Positions 14,498-22,261 of a DNA stretch of 32,659 nt are shown here, in pieces. The notes below the pieces were generated by a model. The model saw only the letters and a list, made by a program, of their open reading frames with translations. It was not told where the DNA came from and ran no database searches. Source of the stretch: Kiritimatiellia bacterium (GTDB taxonomy: Bacteria > Verrucomicrobiota > Kiritimatiellia > RFP12 > JAAYLN01); the NCBI GenBank assembly GCA_017962605.1, contig JAGCUY010000043.1, forward strand, positions 1 to 32,659, written 5' to 3'. The position numbers were made by a program, and so were the translations under genes. The first letter of the stretch is position 1, and each line of letters starts with the position of its first letter.

Positions 14498-14503
14498 TAT
14501 AAT
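14498..14503 (+). promoter_or_regulatory. Predicted extended -10 promoter of the sialate O-acetylesterase gene
   Basis: ATTGGTATAAT provides a consensus TATAAT at 14498-14503 with the TGG extension. No -35 is recognisable. Transcription would start about 8 bases before ATG 14518, leaving no room for a Shine-Dalgarno sequence. Confidence 0.6.
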
Positions 14504-14517
14504 TGTATGGAATCAAA

Positions 14518-16581
14518 ATGAAACAATCCGCATTTTCACTTCATGGTTGCTTTAGCGACCACATGGTTTTTCAGCGCGGGTGCGCTGTTCGCATTTCCGG
14601 CTACGCTACTCCGGACTTTGTCATTGAAGGAACCTTCCGTGGCCATTCCGCCAAGACTGTAGTTCCTGATTCCGGCGAATGGGAGCTGGAGTTCCCCGCC
14701 GGTCCCGAGGGTGGTCCGTTTGATTTGACCTTGACCACTGGCTTTGCCTCGATTGTCCTCCACGACGTCATGGTGGGCGAAGTGTGGATTTGCTCGGGGC
14801 AGTCCAACATGGAGTATCCAGTTGGCACGGTCGGCCCCTTCTGGGGGCTGCCCGATGGCGAGGCCGTCATGCGCGACGGCGATTCCGGCATACGCATCTT
14901 CCAGACGCCGCGAATCACATGCCCTGATGGCCCATGCGCCGAGCCGCCCGGCACTCTCCGCTGGATGCGCGGCGACGATCCGGAGGCCATTCGCCCCTTC
15001 AGCGCCGTGGCCTGGTTCTTCGGCAAGGCCCTGCGCCGCCGTCTCGGCGCCGGTGTCCCCATCGGCCTTGTCCACTCCAGCTGGGGCGGAACTGTCATCG
15101 AGCCGTGGATCCCGCGCTTCGCATACGAGAATGCTGGCCGCGCTGGCGAACTTTCGCGCATCGACGATGCGATCGCCTACCGCGAGGACAGCAAAGGAGA
15201 CTTTGAGTCAAAGTATTTTGCCGCCCAGAAGCCGCTTCGCGAGTGGCTCCGCGACAAGTTCTTCGCCCCGAACGCCGCCGCGTCCGCCGCCGCCCTGGCC
15301 ACTTGGGCTGCGCCAACGCTGCCTCCTGGCGAGGACGCCCTCTGGACGCATGGCAAACGCGGATGCGCACGCGGACTTTCACAGGTCGGCGTCACCTGGT
15401 TCCGCCGCGAATTCACAGTTCCCGCCTCCTGGGAGGGACGCGATGTTTTGTTCCATATCGACAAGATCGACGACTGCGACGAGATGTTCCTCGACGGCGT
15501 GAAAATTGGCGAAACAACCATAGATGCGCAGCAATACTGGCTGCTGCCGCGCGACTACACGGCAAAGCTCGGCCAGACTGCTGGCGGGCGCCATGTTCTG
15601 GCTGTGCGCGTCCAGAACCACTACAACGTTGGCTCGTTCTGCGACAAGCTCACCGTCGCCCTCGATGGCACCGACGAGGTCATCGATCTTTCAGGTGGGG
15701 AATGGGCAGAGCGCGTGGAGTTCCATGTCGATACCGACAAGGTGGGAGTGCGTCCCGATGTCCCGTCAGATGCCTATACTCCGCGCACGTCGCCGCAGAC
15801 GCCCAGCACACTCTACAACTCGATGATTGCCCCCTTCACCCCGCTGACACTTCGCGGTGCCATCTGGTACCAGGGGTGCAGCAACAGGGGCAATCCAAAG
15901 GACTACGCCCCGCTGCAGGACCTGCTCGTAGCCTCATGGCGCGAGGCCTTCCGCAACAAGGACCTCGTCTTCCTCGGAACGCAGCTCTCCGCCTTCTGGT
16001 CGCACAATCCGGATGCGCGGTTGCCCGATGACTGGTGGTGCGCGCTTCCGCCCGAAGAGAGCCGCACTGGTTTCTCCTTTGTCGATATACGCGAGGCTCA
16101 GGAGAGGCTTCTCAACTCGCCGGGCTGTGGTCTGGCCTGCATAATCGACGTCGGCGACCACTCGGACATCCATCCATGCCGCAAGCGCCCAGTCGGCGAG
16201 CGCCTCGCCCAGGAGGCGATGCGCCTGGCATACGGCGACGCATCGGCCCTTCCCAGCCCGCGCGCCATCTCTGCGACGCGCGAGGGTTCTGCCGTCCGCG
16301 TTGCCTTCCGCGACGCCGCCGGCGGCCTCGTATCGGCAGCCGGTGCCGCCGTTGCGCCCGAAACGCACCTCTTCGCCCTCGCCGGCGATGATGGCTCCTA
16401 CGCATGGGCCGAGGCGAAGATCGAAGCGGATGGCTCCGTCGTCGTCGCTTCGCCCGCCGTCTCGCGTCCTGTGCGCGTCGAATACGCATGGAGCGACTTC
16501 CCGCCAGAGGAGGCGCAACTCCACCGCGTCTCCGATGGATTCCCGCTCTTCCCATTCCGCTTGGAGGTTAAGTGTATATGA
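14518..16581 (+). CDS. Sialate O-acetylesterase (SGNH hydrolase) with inserted beta-sandwich domain
   Basis: 687 residues from ATG 14518 (MKQSAFSLHGCFSDHMVFQRG); the upstream TTG 14503 falls inside the -10 box. The DHMVFQRG entry, the nucleophile Ser96 in CSGQSNMEYPVG, HSSWGGTVIEPW, and the later DVGDHSDIHPCRKRPVGERLA (Asp/His) are hallmarks of the sialate O-acetylesterase family. Between about residues 240 and 415 lies a jelly-roll domain (GVTWFRREFTVP, IDDCDEMFLDGVKIGET), as in other long members. The family removes 9-O-acetyl groups from sialic acid, but related bacterial enzymes also deacetylate other sugars. I see no signal peptide, which is unusual because the homologues are often periplasmic. 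It overlaps htpX by 4 bp (ATGA). Confidence 0.9.
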   Translation: MKQSAFSLHGCFSDHMVFQRGCAVRISGYATPDFVIEGTFRGHSAKTVVPDSGEWELEFPAGPEGGPFDLTLTTGFASIVLHDVMVGEVWICSGQSNMEYPVGTVGPFWGLPDGEAVMRDGDSGIRIFQTPRITCPDGPCAEPPGTLRWMRGDDPEAIRPFSAVAWFFGKALRRRLGAGVPIGLVHSSWGGTVIEPWIPRFAYENAGRAGELSRIDDAIAYREDSKGDFESKYFAAQKPLREWLRDKFFAPNAAASAAALATWAAPTLPPGEDALWTHGKRGCARGLSQVGVTWFRREFTVPASWEGRDVLFHIDKIDDCDEMFLDGVKIGETTIDAQQYWLLPRDYTAKLGQTAGGRHVLAVRVQNHYNVGSFCDKLTVALDGTDEVIDLSGGEWAERVEFHVDTDKVGVRPDVPSDAYTPRTSPQTPSTLYNSMIAPFTPLTLRGAIWYQGCSNRGNPKDYAPLQDLLVASWREAFRNKDLVFLGTQLSAFWSHNPDARLPDDWWCALPPEESRTGFSFVDIREAQERLLNSPGCGLACIIDVGDHSDIHPCRKRPVGERLAQEAMRLAYGDASALPSPRAISATREGSAVRVAFRDAAGGLVSAAGAAVAPETHLFALAGDDGSYAWAEAKIEADGSVVVASPAVSRPVRVEYAWSDFPPEEAQLHRVSDGFPLFPFRLEVKCI

Positions 16582-17483
16582 AGAGAATCTTCCTCTTTGT
16601 CATCACCAACATAGCGGTGATGCTGACTCTCAGCATCGTGTTCCATCTGGTCTGCGGCTTTTTGGGGATTGACCCATACGTCGCCACCAATGGCGCGATC
16701 AACATGGAGTCCCTGATTGTCTATTGCCTAATCTTCGGCATGGCAGGCTCAGTCATCTCGCTCCTGCTCTCAAAGCCAATGGCCAAGTTCTCCGTTGGTG
16801 CCAGGACCATCAACGGCAGCGAGGGCGAGGCGGAGGCATGGCTTGTGAACACGGTCCAGGATTTGGCTACGCGCGCCGGCATCAAGTGCCCTGAGGTCGC
16901 CATCTACCAGGGCGAGCCCAACGCCTTCGCCACCGGGGCCTTCAAGAACTCCGCGCTGGTGGCCGTCTCCACGGGAATCATGGGGTCGATGACGCGCAGC
17001 GAACTCCGCGCCGTTCTCGGCCATGAGATTTCGCATGTGGTGAATGGCGACATGGTCACGATGTCACTCCTCCAGGGTGTCCTCAACGCCTTCGTCCTCT
17101 TCATCTCATACGTTGTCGGAATCCTCGTTGAGAACGCGCTCTCGGGGAAGGGAGACCGCCGTCGCAGCCGCGGCTTTGCGGGCGGTGGAATCGCCTACCT
17201 CGTGAGGATTGTCCTGCAAATGGCCCTTGGCCTAGTCGCCTCGATGGTGGTCTACGCCTTCTCCCGCCACCGGGAATATGGCGCGGATGCCGGGAGCGCC
17301 AGACTTCTCGGGTCGCCCTCGGACATGATTGCCGCCCTTCGTCGCCTTGGCAACATCCAGCCGGGAATCCTGCCCGACTCGCTGAAGGCCATGGGCATCG
17401 GCGGCAAGCCCGCTCGCAACCTCTTCTCGACGCACCCCACCCTAGAGCAGCGCATCGAAGCCCTCCAGCGCCTCTCAGTCTAG
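16578..17483 (+). CDS. htpX: HtpX family zinc metalloprotease
   Basis: 301 residues from ATG 16578, with GGAGG at 16563-16567 inside the end of the esterase gene; the GTG at 16572 is too close to that site. Two N-terminal membrane helices (residues 4-25 and 40-60) precede the catalytic domain. The zinc site is VLGHEISHVV (His149, Glu150, His153) with the third ligand in RHREYGADAGSA. Two further helices lie between them. The C-terminus carries FSTHPTLEQRIEAL, typical of HtpX. The enzyme degrades misfolded inner-membrane proteins. Its stop codon overlaps the gluQ stop on the opposite strand within a single CTAG. Confidence 0.95.
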   Translation: MKRIFLFVITNIAVMLTLSIVFHLVCGFLGIDPYVATNGAINMESLIVYCLIFGMAGSVISLLLSKPMAKFSVGARTINGSEGEAEAWLVNTVQDLATRAGIKCPEVAIYQGEPNAFATGAFKNSALVAVSTGIMGSMTRSELRAVLGHEISHVVNGDMVTMSLLQGVLNAFVLFISYVVGILVENALSGKGDRRRSRGFAGGGIAYLVRIVLQMALGLVASMVVYAFSRHREYGADAGSARLLGSPSDMIAALRRLGNIQPGILPDSLKAMGIGGKPARNLFSTHPTLEQRIEALQRLSV

Positions 17484-18490
17484 CGGGTGAGGAGGCTGAA
17501 AGAGTCGAGCGAGGAGAAGACTACTGGCGAGCGCGGAATCGTCGCCAGGGTGAAGCGTCCTACAAGGTCGCCAAGCGCGGCCATTTGCCCTGCCTCGCAC
17601 CATCCGCACGATGCGGCCAGGATGCCAATGATCTTCTCCGGCGGCACGCCCTCTGCGCGGAAGGTGGCTATGCGCGTGTCGCCATGGCGTTTCGCGAGGC
17701 GGCGTCCGTCCGGGCCAACAACTAGCGGCACATGGCAGTAGCGGGGCGTTGGCAAGCCGAGGGCGCGTTGGACGAGGGTTTGCGCCGGAGTCGCCGGAAG
17801 GAGGTCGTCGCCGCGCACCACCTCTGTCACGCCCATTGCCGCGTCGTCGGCCACCACTGCCAGCGCGTATCCGGCGCCATCGGCGTCGCGCGCCAGGGGG
17901 AAGTCGCCGCTGTGAGCGGCAACATCCTGTTCAAAGTGGCCGGCAAAGGCGTCGTCGAGGGATACGACAGTGGCGTCTGGACCATCGGGGAGGCGGAAGC
18001 GCCAGGCGGGTGCGCGGCCGTTTGCGGCGTCAATGGCTTCATCGTATGACGCGAAGCGGTCGCGACAGCGCCCGTCGTAGCGAAGAGTCTCGCCCTCGTG
18101 CGGGGCGGACTGGCACCGTTCCACTTCGGCGCGGGTGCAGACGCATGGGTATGCCTTGCCCGCTGCAACCAGCTTCTCAAGATGTCGGCGGTAAATGGCG
18201 CGGCGCTGCGATTGGACGTATGGCGCGGAAGGGCCGCCGACATCAGGGCCCTCGTCCCAGTCGAAGCCCAACCAGCGAAGGTCGTCTAGCGCCTGCTCGG
18301 CGGCGAATGGCTTTACCTTGGGGTGGTCGAGGTCTTCCATGCGCAAAATCACCTTGCCGCCGCGGGAGCGGGCCGAGAGCCACGCCACCATGAAGGTGCG
18401 GGCGTTGCCCAGGTGCAGTGCGCCGGTCGGGCTTGGCGCAAGTCGGCCTGTTGCTCGTTCGTCCCCGCTGCTGTTCTCAAGGCTGTCCAT
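17480..18490 (-). CDS. gluQ: Glutamyl-Q tRNA(Asp) synthetase
   Basis: 336 residues, slightly longer than the usual ~300. The class I signature is LAPSPTGALHLGNARTF, and a KMSKS-like loop appears as RRLAKRHGD. A zinc site is formed by CVCTRAEVERC with a later Cys in YDGRCRD, as in GluQ. The C-terminal anticodon-binding domain of GluRS is missing, which fixes the call: the enzyme attaches glutamate to queuosine in tRNA(Asp) rather than charging tRNA(Glu). Its start lies 14 bp inside the end of the hemolysin III gene, so the two are cotranscribed. It converges with htpX, with no intergenic DNA for a terminator. Confidence 0.93.
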   Translation of the reverse strand: MDSLENSSGDERATGRLAPSPTGALHLGNARTFMVAWLSARSRGGKVILRMEDLDHPKVKPFAAEQALDDLRWLGFDWDEGPDVGGPSAPYVQSQRRAIYRRHLEKLVAAGKAYPCVCTRAEVERCQSAPHEGETLRYDGRCRDRFASYDEAIDAANGRAPAWRFRLPDGPDATVVSLDDAFAGHFEQDVAAHSGDFPLARDADGAGYALAVVADDAAMGVTEVVRGDDLLPATPAQTLVQRALGLPTPRYCHVPLVVGPDGRRLAKRHGDTRIATFRAEGVPPEKIIGILAASCGWCEAGQMAALGDLVGRFTLATIPRSPVVFSSLDSFSLLTR

Positions 18491-19151
18491 GGGGGAGGAT
18501 CACATAGAGGAGAATCGCGAAGAAGTGGCAGACAGACCCCGCCAGCACGAATAGGTGCCAGATGGCGTGGGCGAACTTGAAGGAGCGCGCCACATAGAAG
18601 ATGCAGCCTAGCGAGTAGCAGAGCCCTCCGGCGGCCAGCCAGGCGAATCCGCGCGCGCCGATGCCCTGCCAGAGGGGCTTCAGCGCAATTACGATGAGCC
18701 ACCCCATAGCCAGGTAGGTGATGGTAGAGAATGCCTTGAAACGTCCCGTGAAGAACACCTTCATCAGCACGCCCAGAAGCGCCAGTCCCCAGACGACTCC
18801 GAAAATCGACCAGCCCCAGGCGGGGCGCGTCGCCCCCAGCACGATTGGCGTGTAGGAACCGGCTATCAGCAAATAGATGGATGAGTGGTCGAAGATGTGG
18901 AAGATGCGCTTTGCGCGCGAGCCTGCCGGCAGCGCGTGGTAGAGAGTGGATGATAGGTAGAGGATGCACATCGTGGCACCGTATATCGCAACGGCCGTTA
19001 CCACCTTTGGGCTGCGGTGAATCGCCGCGAACACCACCCCGACAACCAAAGCCGCTATCGCCAACAGGAAGCCAATCCCATGGGTAATAGAATTGGCGAT
19101 TTCCTCACCGACGGTCTGCTGGATTTCGCCGTCAACATATTCTTTTTTCAT
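18477..19151 (-). CDS. Hemolysin III family (PAQR/YqfA-type) integral membrane protein
   Basis: 224 residues with seven predicted membrane helices. The opening GEEIANSITHGIGFLLAIAAL, STLYHALP, FHIFDHSSIYLLIAGSYTPI and the terminal FAHAIWHLFVLAGSVCHFFAI hold the Ser, Asp and His residues that in PAQR proteins bind a zinc ion. The bacterial members are annotated as hemolysin III, but their physiological role is not settled; membrane-lipid homeostasis is one proposal. The start codon is only 6 bases after a TATAAT box, so a leaderless mRNA is likely. The gene overlaps gluQ by 14 bp. Confidence 0.92.
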   Translation of the reverse strand: MKKEYVDGEIQQTVGEEIANSITHGIGFLLAIAALVVGVVFAAIHRSPKVVTAVAIYGATMCILYLSSTLYHALPAGSRAKRIFHIFDHSSIYLLIAGSYTPIVLGATRPAWGWSIFGVVWGLALLGVLMKVFFTGRFKAFSTITYLAMGWLIVIALKPLWQGIGARGFAWLAAGGLCYSLGCIFYVARSFKFAHAIWHLFVLAGSVCHFFAILLYVILPHGQP

Positions 19152-19157
19152 GCACCA

Positions 19158-19163
19158 ATTATA
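19158..19163 (-). promoter_or_regulatory. Predicted -10 promoter of the hemolysin III gene
   Basis: Minus strand ATGCTATAATTGG: a perfect TATAAT with a TGC extension. The transcription start would coincide with the ATG at 19151. It partly faces the tRNA promoter at 19173-19178. Confidence 0.6.
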
Positions 19164-19172
19164 GCATTTTGC

Positions 19173-19178
19173 TAAAAT
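19173..19178 (+). promoter_or_regulatory. Predicted -10 promoter of tRNA-Leu
   Basis: TTTTGCTAAAAT gives TAAAAT with TGC in the extended position. The start would be near 19185, 13 bases before the mature tRNA end at 19198. The -35 is not recognisable. Confidence 0.5.
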
Positions 19179-19197
19179 AGATGGACTGTTTTTATGC

Positions 19198-19281
19198 GCC
19201 CGGGTGGCGGAATGGCAGACGCAACGGACTTAAAATCCGTCGCCGCGAGGCATAAGGGTTCGACTCCCTTCCCGGGCACCA
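19198..19281 (+). tRNA. tRNA-Leu (anticodon UAA), CCA encoded
   Basis: The acceptor arms GCCCGGG (19198-19204) and CCCGGGC (19271-19277) pair perfectly, followed by discriminator A and an encoded CCA (19279-19281). The anticodon stem ACGGA/TCCGT (19224-19228/19236-19240) encloses CTTAAAA, with UAA at 19231-19233. The D-arm region GTGGCGGAATGGCAGAC, a variable arm, and the T-loop GGTTCGACTC are present. The variable region (GTCGCCGCGAGGCATA) is short for a class II leucine tRNA but can form a small stem. Confidence 0.95.
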
Positions 19282-19299
19282 TTAACAGTGGAGCTCAGA

Positions 19300-19327
19300 T
19301 TGTCTGAGATTTTGGATTTGCTAATTA
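19300..19327 (+). promoter_or_regulatory. Possible promoter of the moxR operon
   Basis: -35 TTGTCT (19300-19305), a 16-bp spacer and -10 TAATTA (19322-19327) preceded by TTTGC. It is 24 bases upstream of ATG 19351, with AAGGAG in between. Read-through from the tRNA is also possible. Confidence 0.4.
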
Positions 19328-19350
19328 CAATTAGGAATAAGGAGAATTGC

Positions 19351-20334
19351 ATGAACGCAGCGGAACTGGGAAAGCAAGTTGAAGTCCAGGGAGAAGTTCT
19401 TGGACGCATCAGGCAGGAAATCGGCAAGGTTCTTGTCGGACAGGAGAAGCTGGTCGATGACCTTCTCATCGCCCTCGTCGGCGGTGGGCACGTCCTATTG
19501 GAAGGCGTGCCCGGCCTGGCCAAGACGACGGCCATCCAGTCGCTGGCGAAGGCCCTGGGTCTCCGTTTCCAGCGGATTTCCTTTACGCCAGACCTATTGC
19601 CTTCCGATGTGATCGGCACCCTCATCTACAATCAGAAAGACGGCTCCTTCGAGCCGCGCAAGGGCCCGGTCTTCACCAACCTCCTGCTCGCCGATGAAAT
19701 CAACCGCGCCCCAGCAAAGGTGCAGAGCGCCCTTTTGGAGGCCATGCAGGAGCGCCGCGTGACGATTGGCGACACCACCTACGACCTTCCGTCGCCCTTC
19801 CTCGTCCTCGCGACGCAGAACCCAATCGAACAGAAGGGAACCTATGCGTTGCCCGAGGCGCAGGTCGACCGTTTCATGCTCAAGAGCATCGTGACCTACC
19901 CCTCCCGCGACGACGAGCGCCGCATCATGAACCGATTCACTTCCCGCACTCGCTCCGAAATCCAGGCCGTGGTGACGCCTGAGGAAGTCGCGGCTCTCCA
20001 GACGGCCCTCGATGGCGTCTATTGCGACGAGAAGGTCGGCGAATACATCCTCGACATCGTAAGCGCCACGCGCAACCCGGCATCCTGGCATCTGGAAGAC
20101 CTGGCTGGCGCAATCGAGATGGGCGCAAGCCCCCGTGCCACGCTCTGGCTCCATGTCGGCGCACGAGCATCTGCACTTCTTCGTGGCCGTCCGTTCGCGA
20201 CGCCGCAGGATGTCAAGGAGGTCGCGCGCGGCGTGCTACGCCACCGCATCATGCTCTCATACGAGGCGGAAGCCGAAAACCTCACCGCCGACGCCGTCGT
20301 AGAGAAGATTCTCAACACCGTGCCGGTGCCGTGA
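19351..20334 (+). CDS. MoxR family AAA+ ATPase
   Basis: 327 residues from ATG 19351 (MNAAELGKQVEVQG), with AAGGAG (19339-19344) upstream; an earlier in-frame start at 19288 lacks a ribosome site. Walker A is LEGVPGLAKTTAI, Walker B is LLLADEINRAPAKVQSALLEAM, sensor 1 is LVLATQNPIEQKGTYALPEAQ, followed by the sensor 2 lid. MoxR ATPases are chaperones that assemble or activate VWA-domain proteins. The two genes downstream encode a DUF58 VWA-like protein and a membrane protein with N-terminal export signal, the classical MoxR-DUF58-Bat arrangement. The substrate complex is unknown. Confidence 0.95.
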   Translation: MNAAELGKQVEVQGEVLGRIRQEIGKVLVGQEKLVDDLLIALVGGGHVLLEGVPGLAKTTAIQSLAKALGLRFQRISFTPDLLPSDVIGTLIYNQKDGSFEPRKGPVFTNLLLADEINRAPAKVQSALLEAMQERRVTIGDTTYDLPSPFLVLATQNPIEQKGTYALPEAQVDRFMLKSIVTYPSRDDERRIMNRFTSRTRSEIQAVVTPEEVAALQTALDGVYCDEKVGEYILDIVSATRNPASWHLEDLAGAIEMGASPRATLWLHVGARASALLRGRPFATPQDVKEVARGVLRHRIMLSYEAEAENLTADAVVEKILNTVPVP

Positions 20335-20411
20335 GTTAGTGGCTAGTCGTTAGTGGTTAGTAGCTAGTGGTTAGTAGTTAGTAGCTAGTGGTTAGTTGTT
20401 AGTGGTTGGTG
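20335..20411. repeat. Heptamer array (11 units) between moxR and the DUF58 gene
   Basis: Directly after the moxR stop, eleven 7-bp units of the form GYTAGTN run without a break (GTTAGTG, GCTAGTC, GTTAGTG, GTTAGTA, GCTAGTG and so on). They end three bases before the DUF58 ATG at 20415, so the array occupies the position of its ribosome-binding site; GGTGGAA at the last unit is the only weak candidate. Confidence 0.95.
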
Positions 20412-20414
20412 GAA

Positions 20415-21323
20415 ATGGCTGAAATTGCAAAACTCGAGGAGCTGAGGAAACGGGTCAACAAGATCCGCATCCTCACCCTGCGCCTCGTGAACGAGCAGCT
20501 CTCAGGCGAATACCACTCCTCATTCAAGGGGCAGGGCATTGAGTTTGACGAGGTCCGCCCCTACGAGCCTGGCGACGATGTCCGCTCAATCGACTGGAAC
20601 GTCACGGCCCGCACCGGTACGCCCCATGTCAAACGCTACTCCGAAGAGCGCGAACTGACGGTCGTCTTTTTGGTCGATGTCTCTGGTTCCCAGGGCTGCG
20701 GCAGCGGAGGGCGTACGAAGTCCGAACTCTCGGCCCTGGTCACAAGCATCCTCGCCCTCGCGGCCACGGAAAACGGTGACAATGTCGGCCTCGTGAACTT
20801 CACCGACCGCATCGTCAAATACGTTGCGCCGAGACGCGGCCGCACGGCGGTGATGCGCCTGGTGCGCGACGTCCTCGCCGACGAAGGCGCCGGCGCCGGA
20901 CGCACCGGCATCGCGAATGTCCTCAAGCGCTTTGGCAGCCTCCAGCGGCGTCGAGCGCTGGTCTTCCTCATATCCGATTTCCTTGACGGCGGCTTCTCGC
21001 ACGAGCTGCGCGTCGCTGCGCGCCGTCACGACCTTGTCGCCATATCCATAACCGACCCGGCGGAACGTGCGCTCCCGGATGCCGGGCTCGTCGAGGTCGC
21101 CGACCCTGAGACGGGGGAGGTCGTCCTGCTGGACAGCGCCTCGCCCGCAGTCCGCGCCGGCTTCGATGCCGCCGCCGCCGCGGCGCGTGCGGCGCTTGTC
21201 CATGAATTCGAGTCGGCGGGCATCGACGAAGTCGCCCTTTCCACAGCCGATTCCGATGACGATATCGTAGCCAAACTGCGCCGCCTCTTCATCCAGCGCG
21301 CAAAGAGAGGAGCCGGAAGGTGA
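20415..21323 (+). CDS. DUF58 domain-containing protein (VWA-like)
   Basis: 302 residues from ATG 20415 (MAEIAKLEELRKRVNKIRILTLRLVNEQLSGEYHSSFKG). The DUF58 signature is FDEVRPYEPGDDVRSIDWNVTARTG, followed by a von Willebrand A-like fold whose MIDAS starts with FLVDVSGSQG (DxSxS) and continues with GVRRALVFLISDFLDGG-like strands. No membrane helices are visible. DUF58 proteins pair with MoxR ATPases and Bat proteins, which have been linked to stress or envelope functions. It overlaps the next gene by 4 bp. An upstream TTG (20406) falls inside the heptamer array and is unlikely. Confidence 0.93.
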   Translation: MAEIAKLEELRKRVNKIRILTLRLVNEQLSGEYHSSFKGQGIEFDEVRPYEPGDDVRSIDWNVTARTGTPHVKRYSEERELTVVFLVDVSGSQGCGSGGRTKSELSALVTSILALAATENGDNVGLVNFTDRIVKYVAPRRGRTAVMRLVRDVLADEGAGAGRTGIANVLKRFGSLQRRRALVFLISDFLDGGFSHELRVAARRHDLVAISITDPAERALPDAGLVEVADPETGEVVLLDSASPAVRAGFDAAAAAARAALVHEFESAGIDEVALSTADSDDDIVAKLRRLFIQRAKRGAGR

Positions 21324-22261
21324 TTAAAAGAATTTTAGCAGGGTTCATCCTCCTTTCCGCGCCCCTCTTCGCCGCGCAATACGAGCTTCTCTCCACCGAC
21401 ACTCCGCAGGGCCGTGTAGAGGTTTCCTTCACAACCGACGCAGATTCCCTCTCACTTGAGCGCGACCTCACCGCCACGCTTACGGCAACCGCCCCTGCCG
21501 ACGCCGCGCTGGCTCTCCCGCAACTTGACGAACTGCGCGCACGCTTCGAGGGCTTCTCTCTCGCCGAGGGCTATGGCCGCGAGGACGCGCCATCTCCCGA
21601 CGGGCGCACTGTGAAGTCAATCCGCTGGCGCCTCCGCGCCGATCCTGGTGCGGCCCGCTACAGGCTCGCCCCATTCGCCGTAGCCGCCGCAGGCAAGTCC
21701 TTCGTCGCGTCGCCGGTTCTCTTCCCCCTCGCCTCGTTGCCCGATGCCCAGGGGGGCATTGAAATCGCCCCGCGCAAGTTCTTCGTCTGGCCTTCGCCGA
21801 GAACGCTCCTCCGCTGGCTGCTGATTGCCGCCCTTGCGGCCGTCGTCGTCGCCATCGTCGTCTTCTTCATTCGCCGCATCCGCCACACCATCCGCATCCG
21901 CGCCATGTCGCCCGCCGAACGCGCCCTCCACGAGCTGTCGCAGCTCCTTGGGCGTGGCCTCATCGAGCGCGGGCGCTTCAAGGATTACTATGTCGAACTC
22001 ACCCTTGTCGTCCGCCGCTATGTCGAGCGCGCCTACGGTATCCGCGCCCCGCGCCTTACCACGGAGGAATTTCTCGAGCGCGCCAAGGCGGACTCCCGCT
22101 TTGGCGAAGACTCTGTCGCCCACCTCTCCTCCTTCCTTGAGGCGGCCGACATGGTCAAGTTCGCCGGCCTCACCGCCACCGTCGAGATGGCGACTGCCGC
22201 CGCCGACTCCGCCCGCCGCTATGTCCAGCAGGACTCCACTCCAAAGGTGCAGACACCATGA
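21320..22261 (+). CDS. BatD/DUF4381-like membrane protein of the MoxR operon
   Basis: 313 residues starting at GTG 21320, which shares bases with the stop of the DUF58 gene. A signal peptide (MIKRILAGFILLSAPLFAAQ) leads into a beta-rich domain of about 135 residues (VEVSFTTDADSLSLERDLTATL). One membrane helix follows at about residues 165-190 (RWLLIAALAAVVVAIVVFFI), then a cytoplasmic Arg-rich helical tail with RFKDYYVELTLVVRRYVERAYGI, which resembles the tail of the BatD/DUF4381 family. The topology (exported sandwich domain, one helix, cytoplasmic tail) and the place behind moxR-DUF58 support this. Exact role unknown. It overlaps the decarboxylase start by 4 bp. Confidence 0.85.
   Translation: MIKRILAGFILLSAPLFAAQYELLSTDTPQGRVEVSFTTDADSLSLERDLTATLTATAPADAALALPQLDELRARFEGFSLAEGYGREDAPSPDGRTVKSIRWRLRADPGAARYRLAPFAVAAAGKSFVASPVLFPLASLPDAQGGIEIAPRKFFVWPSPRTLLRWLLIAALAAVVVAIVVFFIRRIRHTIRIRAMSPAERALHELSQLLGRGLIERGRFKDYYVELTLVVRRYVERAYGIRAPRLTTEEFLERAKADSRFGEDSVAHLSSFLEAADMVKFAGLTATVEMATAAADSARRYVQQDSTPKVQTP

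Noticed and set aside
14507..14521. Four-codon mini-ORF whose TGA overlaps the sialate O-acetylesterase ATG
   Set aside because: It begins only three bases after the -10 box, upstream of the likely transcription start, so it is probably not transcribed.
19310..19345. Possible decayed heptamer array before moxR (GATTTTG, GATTTGC and similar)
   Set aside because: The units are too dissimilar and overlap the promoter and ribosome site; I see no reliable periodicity.
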